In this document: positions 5,460 through 11,554 of the stretch, piece by piece | Numbering within the stretch: the first letter of the stretch is position 1 | How the letters are laid out: each line of letters opens with the position of its first letter | Source: Tabrizicola_A sp044377735 | GTDB lineage: Bacteria; Pseudomonadota; Alphaproteobacteria; Rhodobacterales; Rhodobacteraceae | Assembly (NCBI GenBank): GCA_044377735.1 | Contig: JBILYK010000074.1 | Span: forward strand, 1-16,775 | Direction: 5' to 3' | Length of the DNA stretch: 16,775 nt | Position numbers and translations under genes: made by a program | Notes under the pieces: generated by a model | Database searches by the model: none | What the model was told of the DNA's origin: nothing | Seen by the model: the letters and a program-made list of their open reading frames with translations, nothing else

Positions 5460-6854
5460 ATGAACATGATCACCAACCACATGTCGACGGCCGAGCTGCA
5501 AAAGCTGGACGCGGCGCACCATATGCACCCCTTCACCGATGCCAACGGCCTTGCAGCCAAGGGCGCGCGGGTCATCAAATCGGCCAAGGGGGTCTGGCTG
5601 CAAGACAGCGAAGGCAACAAGATCATCGATGGCATGGCCGGGCTGTGGTGTGTCAACATCGGCTATGGCCGTACTGAACTTGGCGATGTGGCCAAGCGGC
5701 AGATGGATGAGCTGAGCTATTACAATACCTTCTTCCAAACCACCCATGTCCCGGCGATCGCGTTGGCGGCCGAACTGGCCAAGATCGCACCCGAGGGGAT
5801 GAACCACACCTTCTTTGCCGGGTCTGGCTCGGAAGCCAATGACACCAATATCCGCCTTGTGCGCCGCTATTGGCAGGTCAAGGGCATGCCCGAAAAGCGC
5901 GTGATCATCGCCCGCAAGAACGGCTATCACGGGTCCACGATGGGTGGGGGCAGCCTTGGGGGCATGTCGCCGATCCATGCCCATGGCGGCATGATCGACG
6001 GCATCCACCACATCGACCAGCCTGACTGGTGGTCGGAAGGTGGCGATCTTACGCCCGAAGAGTTCGGTCTTGCGCGCGCCCGGCAGTTGGAAACCGCGAT
6101 CCACGAGATTGGCATCGACAAGGTCGCGGCCTTTATCGGTGAACCGATTCAGGGCGCGGGTGGGGTGATCATTCCGCCCTCGACCTATTGGCCGGAAATC
6201 CAGCGCATCTGCGACACCTACGGCATCCTGCTGATTGCCGATGAGGTCATCACCGGCTTTGGCCGCACCGGCAATATGTTCGGTTCGACCACCTTTGGTA
6301 TTCGCCCCCATATCATGACCATCGCCAAGGGCCTGTCGTCGGGCTATCAGCCGATCGGCGGTTCGATCATCCATGACGAGGTGTTCAAGGTCGTGGCCGA
6401 GGGGGGCGAACTTTATCACGGCTATACCTATTCCGGCCATCCGGTGGCCGCGGCTGTCGCGCTGGAGAATCTGCGGATCATTCAGGAAGAGGGCATCATC
6501 GAGCATGTCCGTGATGTGGCGCATCCTTATCTCAAGACGAAGTGGGACGCGCTGGCCGATCATCCGATGGTGGGCGAGGCAAAGTTGGTGGGCCTTATGG
6601 GGTCGATCGCGTTGACGCCGAACAAAGCCAGCCGCGCCAAGTTCAAGGCCGAGGCGGGGACGGTTGGCTTTAAGGTGCGCGAGCGTTGCTTTGCCAATAA
6701 CATTATCATGCGTCATGTAGGCGACCGCATGATTATTGCCCCGCCCTTGGTCATCACGACGGACGAGATTGACGTGCTGATCGCGCGGGCGACGAAGTCG
6801 TTGGATGAGGCCTATAAGATCGTCAAGGACGAAGGCCTGTTCGTCGCGGGATAA
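5460..6854 (+). CDS. Class III omega-aminotransferase (pyridoxal phosphate-dependent)
   Basis: This enzyme moves an amino group from an omega-amine or omega-amino acid to a keto acid, probably pyruvate, using PLP. Length is 464 residues, normal for the family. Motifs seen are Trp63 of the substrate pocket, GSGSEAND (121-128), YHG (156-158), the PLP-ring Asp261 in ADEV, the Schiff-base Lys290 in TIAKGLSSG and the flipping Arg418 in IMRHVGDRM. The sequence is very like the Ruegeria pomeroyi amine transaminase known from structure 3HMU (from memory). Physiological substrates could be putrescine, beta-alanine, taurine or other amines; the sequence does not decide. AAGGGA about 7 bases before ATG 5460 supports the start. 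It appears to be a single-gene unit with its own promoter, palindromic operators and a hairpin after the stop. Confidence 0.95.
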   Translation: MNMITNHMSTAELQKLDAAHHMHPFTDANGLAAKGARVIKSAKGVWLQDSEGNKIIDGMAGLWCVNIGYGRTELGDVAKRQMDELSYYNTFFQTTHVPAIALAAELAKIAPEGMNHTFFAGSGSEANDTNIRLVRRYWQVKGMPEKRVIIARKNGYHGSTMGGGSLGGMSPIHAHGGMIDGIHHIDQPDWWSEGGDLTPEEFGLARARQLETAIHEIGIDKVAAFIGEPIQGAGGVIIPPSTYWPEIQRICDTYGILLIADEVITGFGRTGNMFGSTTFGIRPHIMTIAKGLSSGYQPIGGSIIHDEVFKVVAEGGELYHGYTYSGHPVAAAVALENLRIIQEEGIIEHVRDVAHPYLKTKWDALADHPMVGEAKLVGLMGSIALTPNKASRAKFKAEAGTVGFKVRERCFANNIIMRHVGDRMIIAPPLVITTDEIDVLIARATKSLDEAYKIVKDEGLFVAG

Positions 6855-6864
6855 GGGGTGAAAT

Positions 6865-6883
6865 GGGGGCGCGCCGCGCCCCC
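6865..6883 (+). terminator. GC-rich hairpin after the aminotransferase gene
   Basis: An 8-bp stem made of GGGGGCGC and GCGCCCCC closes a 3-base loop, 10 bases after the stop codon. No T-run follows directly; the next TTTT is at 6913-6916, after a 12-bp palindrome (6896-6907). It is terminator-like but may need Rho or serve as a 3'-end stabiliser. Confidence 0.45.
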
Positions 6884-6935
6884 GTTGCCTACATGGCTCA
6901 GCTGAGCTGATCTTTTGCACGGTATCGATTTTATA

Positions 6936-7312
6936 TTATATAACAAAATCATAGCGAGCGGGACCTTTGGGCCGGGTCCAGATCCAGCGGCCCATCACCA
7001 CCGTCACAAAGCCCTGAACTGCCAGAATCTGCCAGCCAAGGCCAAGTGCCAGGCTGATCGCAAAGGTCACCTAAATGACGATCAGGGACAGGCGTTTGCC
7101 CTTCGGCGCGATGGTGCGGTGCAGGCGTCAGTTGCGGATGGCGGGGCCAAAGCTTGGGTGGGTCAGCAGCCAGTCATGCAGGCGCGGCGAGGATTTGGCA
7201 AAGCAGGCAGCGGCCAAAATCATGAAGGGTGTTGTCGGCACCAAAGGCAAGACAACGCCGCCAGACCGAGGGCGAGGGCGACAAGGCCAAGGCTGATCCA
7301 GAACAGACGCAT
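6936..7312 (-). pseudogene. ybaN: Decayed ybaN / DUF454 inner-membrane protein gene
   Basis: Read on the minus strand from ATG 7312, the sequence gives MRLFWISLGLVALALGL, then shifts frame near 7258-7264 to PLVPTTPFMILAAACFAKSS and SPRLHDWLLTHPSFGPAIRN. That matches the YbaN family (E. coli YbaN has PVLPTTPFILLAAWCFARSSPR). Two in-frame stops follow, each where Trp is expected: TGA at 7130-7128 and TAG at 7073-7071. Between and after them family-like sequence continues (RLHRTIAPKGKRLSLIVI, then FAISLALGLGWQIL and GFVTVVMGRWIW) to a stop at 6938-6936. The length, 377 bases, is one base short of a whole number of codons. Intact, it would be about 125 residues with several membrane segments. Three separate lesions argue for real decay rather than sequencing error. 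Confidence 0.85.
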
Positions 7313-7382
7313 GAGCGTCGGTGTTTCATAAACCCGCACCGCTGCCGAGCGCAGGCGGTGGCGTGGGACGGTGCCCGTTCAT

Positions 7383-7405
7383 GCGCCAAAAACAGCCTTT
7401 TGCGC
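7383..7405. repeat. Inverted repeat in the rnd leader region
   Basis: GCGC-C-AAAA and TTTTGCGC pair around ACAGCC, giving an 8-bp stem with one bulge. T-rich sequence (CTTTTCTTTT, 7411-7420) follows on the plus strand. It might end transcription entering from upstream or be part of the rnd leader; the role is unknown. In the gene-less stretch 7313-7488 only this element, the repeat at 7429-7453 and a looser CACCGC/GCGGTG pair (7337-7360) were noticed. Confidence 0.35.
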
Positions 7406-7428
7406 TTGGCCTTTTCTTTTCCTGCCCC

Positions 7429-7453
7429 CCCGCCTATAGGGACCTATGGCGGG
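7429..7453. repeat. Strong inverted repeat 36 bp upstream of rnd
   Basis: CCCGCC plus ATAGG pair with CCTAT plus GGCGGG, 11 bp in all with one unpaired T. The arms meet at a two-base centre, so RNA would fold with a 4-base loop and DNA would present a near-palindrome. It could be an operator or a 5'-UTR hairpin of rnd. No T-run follows. Confidence 0.45.
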
Positions 7454-7488
7454 ATGCCCCCGCGCCCTTTTGCTGTGAAAGGCCGCCC

Positions 7489-8646
7489 ATGCGGACCATT
7501 ACCACGACCGAAGACCTTGCCGCCTTTTGCATGGCCGCCAAGGATCAGCCTTACGTCACCATCGACACCGAGTTCCTGCGCGAACGCACCTATTGGTCCA
7601 AGCTTTGCCTGATCCAGATGGCGCTGCCGGGCAAAGACGGTGATGCGGTTCTGGTTGACCCGATCGAAGGGTCGCAGATGTCGATGGAGCCGCTGTATGA
7701 CCTCTTTCGCCACAAGGCGACGGTCAAGGTCTTTCACGCAGCCCGGCAGGATCTGGAAATCTTTTTTGTCGAAGGCAATGTCTTTCCCGAGCCGCTGTTT
7801 GACACCCAGGTCGCCGCCATGGTTTGCGGCTTTGGCGAACAGGTCGGCTATGAGACGCTGGTCAAGAAGATCGCCAAGGAAAACCTGGACAAGACCAGCC
7901 GCTTTACCGATTGGTCGCGCCGCCCGCTAACCACGGCGCAAAGCGAATATGCGCTGGCCGATGTCACCCATCTGCGGGTGATTTATGAATGGCTTGCGGC
8001 CCAACTGGCCAAGAATGGCCGGCAGGGCTGGGTGGAAGAGGAGCTGTCGCTTCTGACCGACCCCGAGACCTATATCACGCGGCCAGATGAGGCGTGGATG
8101 CGCGTCAAGACGCGCACCACCTCGGGCCGGTTCTTGGCGGTGGTCAAGGAATTGGCGCGGTTCCGTGAAGGCTATGCCCAAGGCAACAATGTGCCGCGCA
8201 GCCGCGTCATGAAGGATGACGCGCTGTTGGAGCTGGCCTCAACCCGGCCCACCTCGATGGAAGAACTGGGCCGCTCTCGGCTGTTGCAGCGCGAAGGGCG
8301 CAAGACCGAGATTGCCGAGGGCATCATCGCGGCAATCAAGGCGGGCCTTGAGATGCGGCCTGAGGATATGCCGAAGCCGGATCTTGAGCGCGAACAGTTG
8401 CAGGTGAACCCGGCCTTGGCCGATCTGTTGCGTGTGCTCTTGAAGGCCAAGTCGGAAAGTCTGGGCGTGGCACCGCGCCTGATCGCCTCGGCCTCTGATC
8501 TTGATGCGATTGCCGCCGGTGAGCGCAAGGTAGATGCGCTGAATGGCTGGCGGGCTGAAGCCTTTGGCGATGATGCGATGCGCCTTTGCCGGGGCGAGAT
8601 TGCGCTGTCGGCCAAGGGCAACGAAGTGCGGGTGGTGCGGCTTTAG
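7489..8646 (+). CDS. rnd: Ribonuclease D
   Basis: RNase D is a 3'-5' exoribonuclease that trims the 3' ends of tRNA precursors and other small RNAs. The DEDDy catalytic set is complete: Asp26 and Glu28 in IDTEFLRE, Asp88 in HAARQDLEIFF, and Tyr154 with Asp158 in SEYALADVTHL. The HRDC domain follows at about 208-285 (FLAVVKELARFREGYAQGNN and TSMEELGR). Length, 385 residues, matches the E. coli enzyme (375). ATG 7489 is chosen because GAAAGG lies 6 bases upstream; the frame is open further upstream to 7321, but that part has no family similarity. The gene converges with the lipoprotein gene, and the two stop codons overlap (8643-8646). The leader holds two inverted repeats. Confidence 0.96.
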   Translation: MRTITTTEDLAAFCMAAKDQPYVTIDTEFLRERTYWSKLCLIQMALPGKDGDAVLVDPIEGSQMSMEPLYDLFRHKATVKVFHAARQDLEIFFVEGNVFPEPLFDTQVAAMVCGFGEQVGYETLVKKIAKENLDKTSRFTDWSRRPLTTAQSEYALADVTHLRVIYEWLAAQLAKNGRQGWVEEELSLLTDPETYITRPDEAWMRVKTRTTSGRFLAVVKELARFREGYAQGNNVPRSRVMKDDALLELASTRPTSMEELGRSRLLQREGRKTEIAEGIIAAIKAGLEMRPEDMPKPDLEREQLQVNPALADLLRVLLKAKSESLGVAPRLIASASDLDAIAAGERKVDALNGWRAEAFGDDAMRLCRGEIALSAKGNEVRVVRL

Positions 8647-9101
8647 CGACGGCTGGAGCGGGCGTTCTGCGCGCCCTGCACCACGATCTCGCGGATGCTG
8701 TCGAGTTTGATCTTCGACAGGTGGGCGGCCACAGTCACCTCACGCGTGCGCGGGGCGCTTGCGGGCGTTGGGCCTGGCGGCGGCATCAGGCGGAAGTCAT
8801 AGACCAAGACACCGTTTTCATCGAGCGGGCGCGCCACCAGTTCGGCGTCATAATGGCCTTGGCTGGGCGACAAGCCCGTGGCGCGCACAATCGCGCCATA
8901 GGGGGTTTGCTCGATGCTCATCGACAGGACCTGATCGACCAGCGGGCGCGCCTCGCTTATTGCGGGGACGCCGAATTCATCTGCCTGCGCCTCGCGTGCG
9001 CCGCCGAACCAGTTCAGCGGGTTCAGTCGCGACTCGCGCATCGAGCCGCAAGCGGTCAGCACCATCACGGCGGTCAGGACGAGGGTCAGGGAAAGGCGCA
9101 T
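8643..9101 (-). CDS. Small predicted lipoprotein of unknown function
   Basis: This 152-residue protein starts with a lipoprotein signal peptide: a hydrophobic stretch MRLSLTLVLTAVMVLTAC with the lipobox LTAC ending at Cys18, and Gly at +2, which predicts outer-membrane sorting. The mature part contains a likely beta-rich domain (VDQVLSMSIEQTPYGAIVRATG and YDAELVARP), a Pro-rich linker (PPPGPTPASAPRTR, about 107-120) and a basic C-terminus. I do not recognise a family with a known function. ATG 9101 is preferred because AAGGA lies 8 bases upstream; ATG 9122 would place residues before the signal. The stop codon TAA (8645-8643) overlaps the rnd stop on the other strand. The gene diverges from sufE with 136 bases between, which hold a G-rich motif. 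Confidence 0.8.
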   Translation of the reverse strand: MRLSLTLVLTAVMVLTACGSMRESRLNPLNWFGGAREAQADEFGVPAISEARPLVDQVLSMSIEQTPYGAIVRATGLSPSQGHYDAELVARPLDENGVLVYDFRLMPPPGPTPASAPRTREVTVAAHLSKIKLDSIREIVVQGAQNARSSRR

Positions 9102-9173
9102 CGGCGGGGTCCTTGCAAGCACTGTCCTTTGGCTATCCGATCAGGGCCCCTTTGAAAAGGCCGCAGCGTTTAT

Positions 9174-9202
9174 GGGGCAGGGGCTGGACAGGGGGGCAGG
9201 GG
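9174..9202 (+). other. G-quadruplex-type motif upstream of sufE
   Basis: Four G-runs of 4, 4, 6 and 4 bases are separated by gaps of 2, 7 and 2 bases, fitting the classic four-run quadruplex pattern. The block GGGGCAGGGGC occurs twice, at 9174-9184 and 9193-9203. It lies on the coding strand 36-64 bases before the sufE start, in the gap between sufE and the divergent lipoprotein gene. Confidence 0.6.
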
Positions 9203-9237
9203 CGAATTAGCTGACACGGGAATAAAGGAGTTGCACC

Positions 9238-9648
9238 ATGGCCACCCCCGCCTTTGAAGAGATTGCCGAAACCTTCGAGTTTCTCGACGACTGGGAGGAT
9301 CGCTATCGCCATGTCATCGACATGGGAAAGGCGATGTCGGCGTTGGATGACAGCTTCAAGGTGCCCGCGCTTAAAGTGGATGGCTGCGCCAGTCAGGTCT
9401 GGCTGCGCCCAGTGATCGCGGGTGGGCGCTTCGACTTTCAGGGCGATTCGGATGCGATGATCGTGCGCGGGCTGATCGCGGTCTTGCATGCCTTGTATTC
9501 CGGGGTCCCGGTCGGGCAGGTGGGCGCGGTGGATGCACTGGCCGAACTCGGCCGGCTGGGGTTGAACGAGCATCTGTCGGCCCAGCGGTCCAACGGGGTG
9601 CGCGCCATGGTCGAGCGCATCCGCAAGGTGGCGGCCGAAGCGGCCTGA
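9238..9648 (+). CDS. sufE: SufE family sulfur acceptor protein
   Basis: SufE takes persulfide sulfur from the cysteine desulfurase SufS, stimulates it, and passes sulfur on for Fe-S cluster assembly on the SUF scaffold. The protein has 136 residues, a normal length. The sulfur-accepting Cys50 sits in VDGCASQVWL, equivalent to Cys51 of E. coli SufE, and the fold markers DDWEDRYRHVIDMGK (17-31) and FDFQGDSDAMIVRGLIAVL (65-83) are present. AAGGAG (9225-9230) lies 7 bases before ATG 9238, a textbook site. No other suf gene is in the window, so here sufE stands apart from the suf operon. It converges with the aminopeptidase gene, with only 22 bases between the stops. Confidence 0.96.
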   Translation: MATPAFEEIAETFEFLDDWEDRYRHVIDMGKAMSALDDSFKVPALKVDGCASQVWLRPVIAGGRFDFQGDSDAMIVRGLIAVLHALYSGVPVGQVGAVDALAELGRLGLNEHLSAQRSNGVRAMVERIRKVAAEAA

Positions 9649-9674
9649 CGGCGAATGACTGCGCCGACCGTCAG
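9645..9674. terminator. Inverted repeat spanning both stop codons of sufE and the aminopeptidase
   Basis: CTGACGG (9645-9651) and CCGTCAG (9668-9674) form a 7-bp stem that contains the two convergent stop codons, with a possible inner GGCG/CGCC pairing. It may be a shared bidirectional terminator, but it lacks T-runs. Confidence 0.4.
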
Positions 9675-11476
9675 ATCGGCGCGCAGGCCGCGCGGCACCA
9701 GTCCAGCGCCGCCGGTGACAGCCGTGGGGCCAATTTTTCCAGCACCTGCCCGTGATAGGCGTTCAGCCACTCCCGCTCGCCGGGGGCGAGCATCGCCGTG
9801 ACGATAAGACGGCGGTCAAAGGGCACAAAGGTCAGCGTTTCGAACTGCAACTGCTCGCGTTCGGCGTCACCGCCGTGCAGGTGTGGGGCCGGTTCCACCA
9901 CGATCAGGTTTTCCAGCCGGATGCCAAACTCGGACTCGCGGTAATATCCCGGCTCGTTTGACAGGATCATCCCCACCTCAAGCGGTACCTCAGAGACCCG
10001 GCTCAGGCGCTGGGGTCCTTCATGCACCGACAGAAAAGCTCCCACACCGTGGCCTGTACCATGGTTGAAGTCTTGTCCCGCCATCCACAAGGCGGCCCGC
10101 GCCAAGGGGTCAAGATCGCGCCCGGTCAGCCCTTTGGGCCAGCGCACCCGGCTGATGGCGATGGTGCCCTGCAACACGCGGGTATAGCAGGCGCGCGCAT
10201 AGTCGCCCGGATCACCCACCCCCACTGTGCGCGTGATGTCGGTGGTGCCATCCAGATATTGGCCGCCCGAATCCACCAACAACAGCGAATTGACCTCAAC
10301 CTTGCGGTTTGACTCCTCGGTCACCCGGTAATGCATGATCGCCCCATTGGGGCCTGCGCCGCAGATCGTGTCAAAGCTGATCTCATGCAGCGCATTGGTC
10401 GCGCGGCGATAGCCCTCAAGCGACGTGACCACGTCGATTTCGGTCAACCCGCCTTGGGGAAGGCGCGCGTCAAGCCAGCACAGAAACTCCACCACCGCCG
10501 CCCCGTCGCGCAGATGCGCCGCCCGCATCCCGGCAATCTCGCCCGCGTTCTTGCAGGCCTTGGGCAGACGGCAGGGATCGTCGCCCCAAGCTACGGCAAC
10601 GCCCGCCTCCTCCAACTCCATCGACACGACAAGGGGGGCCGTGCCCTTGTCCACCCGCACGGGGCCCTGCAACGTGCGCAGCGCGGGCACAAAGGCCGCC
10701 ACCGGACGCAGGGTGACCTCAGAGCCCAGATGGGCGCGGGTGGCTTTGTCAAACTTCTCGGCCGCGGCGAAAAGCGTGACGCGTCCGTCGTCATGCAGGA
10801 TCGCGTAGCCATGCAAGATCGGGTTGCGTGGCACGTCCCCACCGCGAATGTTCAAAAGCCAGCACAGGGAATCCGGCAGGGTCAGCACCGCGGCTCGCTC
10901 ACCCGCCTTCGCCAACCCCGCAGCCAATCTTGCGCGCTTGGCCGCTGCCGTCTCGCCCGCCAAATCATCCGGATGGGCAAAGGCCCGGCCCATCGGGGAC
11001 GCAGGCTGATCGGCCCAGATCCGGTCCACCAGATTGTCGCATGGGCGCAGCGACACACCACTGCCCTGAAGACCAGCCTCCAGCCGCGCGATCTCATCGG
11101 CGGTATGGAGCCACGGATCAAAGCCGATCACGCCCTCTGATAGCTGTGCCGTCATCCAATCGGCGGGCTTCACCTCGGGCCAGGGCACTGGCGTGAAATG
11201 GGCCAGATCGACCTGACCCTTCACTTGGGTCCGATAGCGCCCGTCGATAAAGACCCCGGCCACGCCCGGCAGTACGATGGCAAAGCCCGCCGATCCGGTG
11301 AACCCGGTCAGCCATTGCAACCGCTCATCACGGGCGGCCACATATTCGCCCTGATGGACATCAGCGCGCGGCACCATAAAGCCCGAAAGGCCTTCAGCGG
11401 CCAACACAGAGCGCAAGGCAGCCAGACGGGCCGGGCCTTGGGCGGGATTTGCGGTGGTCTCAAAAGTCTGAAACAT
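9671..11476 (-). CDS. Aminopeptidase P family protein (Xaa-Pro aminopeptidase, M24B)
   Basis: This is a cytoplasmic metallopeptidase that removes an N-terminal residue preceding proline. The 601-residue length fits the long, eukaryote-like aminopeptidase P group with two creatinase-like N-terminal domains (about 15-145 and 165-300) and a pita-bread catalytic domain (about 310-535), then a C-terminal extension ending in PLSPAALDWCRAAC-type sequence. All five metal ligands are present: Asp402 (LLVDSGGQY), Asp413 (TTDITRT), His476 (HGTGHGVG), Glu508 (NEPGYY) and Glu522 (RLENL). ATG 11476 is chosen because AAGGAG is 6 bases upstream; an in-frame ATG at 11533 lacks such a site. It lies downstream of cobS and cobT on the same strand, but a hairpin after cobT and a 78-base gap suggest separate transcription. 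No functional link with cobalamin is evident. Confidence 0.93.
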   Translation of the reverse strand: MFQTFETTANPAQGPARLAALRSVLAAEGLSGFMVPRADVHQGEYVAARDERLQWLTGFTGSAGFAIVLPGVAGVFIDGRYRTQVKGQVDLAHFTPVPWPEVKPADWMTAQLSEGVIGFDPWLHTADEIARLEAGLQGSGVSLRPCDNLVDRIWADQPASPMGRAFAHPDDLAGETAAAKRARLAAGLAKAGERAAVLTLPDSLCWLLNIRGGDVPRNPILHGYAILHDDGRVTLFAAAEKFDKATRAHLGSEVTLRPVAAFVPALRTLQGPVRVDKGTAPLVVSMELEEAGVAVAWGDDPCRLPKACKNAGEIAGMRAAHLRDGAAVVEFLCWLDARLPQGGLTEIDVVTSLEGYRRATNALHEISFDTICGAGPNGAIMHYRVTEESNRKVEVNSLLLVDSGGQYLDGTTDITRTVGVGDPGDYARACYTRVLQGTIAISRVRWPKGLTGRDLDPLARAALWMAGQDFNHGTGHGVGAFLSVHEGPQRLSRVSEVPLEVGMILSNEPGYYRESEFGIRLENLIVVEPAPHLHGGDAEREQLQFETLTFVPFDRRLIVTAMLAPGEREWLNAYHGQVLEKLAPRLSPAALDWCRAACAPI

Positions 11477-11482
11477 CGCGGG

Positions 11483-11488
11483 CTCCTT
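11483..11488 (-). promoter_or_regulatory. Ribosome-binding site that sets the aminopeptidase start
   Basis: AAGGAG on the minus strand lies 6 bases before ATG 11476. It decides this start over the in-frame ATG at 11533. Confidence 0.7.
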
Positions 11489-11536
11489 CAATGCGGTCAA
11501 AATATCCTCAAGGGGGTGAATTGGCGCAGCCAAGAG

Positions 11537-11553
11537 GGGGACAGAATGTCCCC
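11537..11553 (-). terminator. Hairpin directly after the cobT stop
   Basis: On the minus strand GGGGACA and TGTCCCC pair around TTC, beginning 2 bases after the cobT stop codon. There is no T-run, only CTCTTGG, so it may be a weak or Rho-assisted terminator. Confidence 0.45.
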
Positions 11554-11554
11554 T

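Noticed and set aside
5406..6920. A 504-codon open frame antisense to the aminotransferase
   Set aside because: It mirrors the codon pattern of a strongly supported gene in high G+C DNA and has no recognisable domain.
6927..6950. AT-rich GATTTT/AAAATC inverted repeat at the end of the ybaN relic
   Set aside because: Short stem with a long loop; may be a remnant terminator but is too weak to call.
6936..7312. ybaN as a functional gene with recoded stops
   Set aside because: Both TGA and TAG occur at Trp positions and a frameshift is also present; other genes in the window use TGA and TAG as normal stops.
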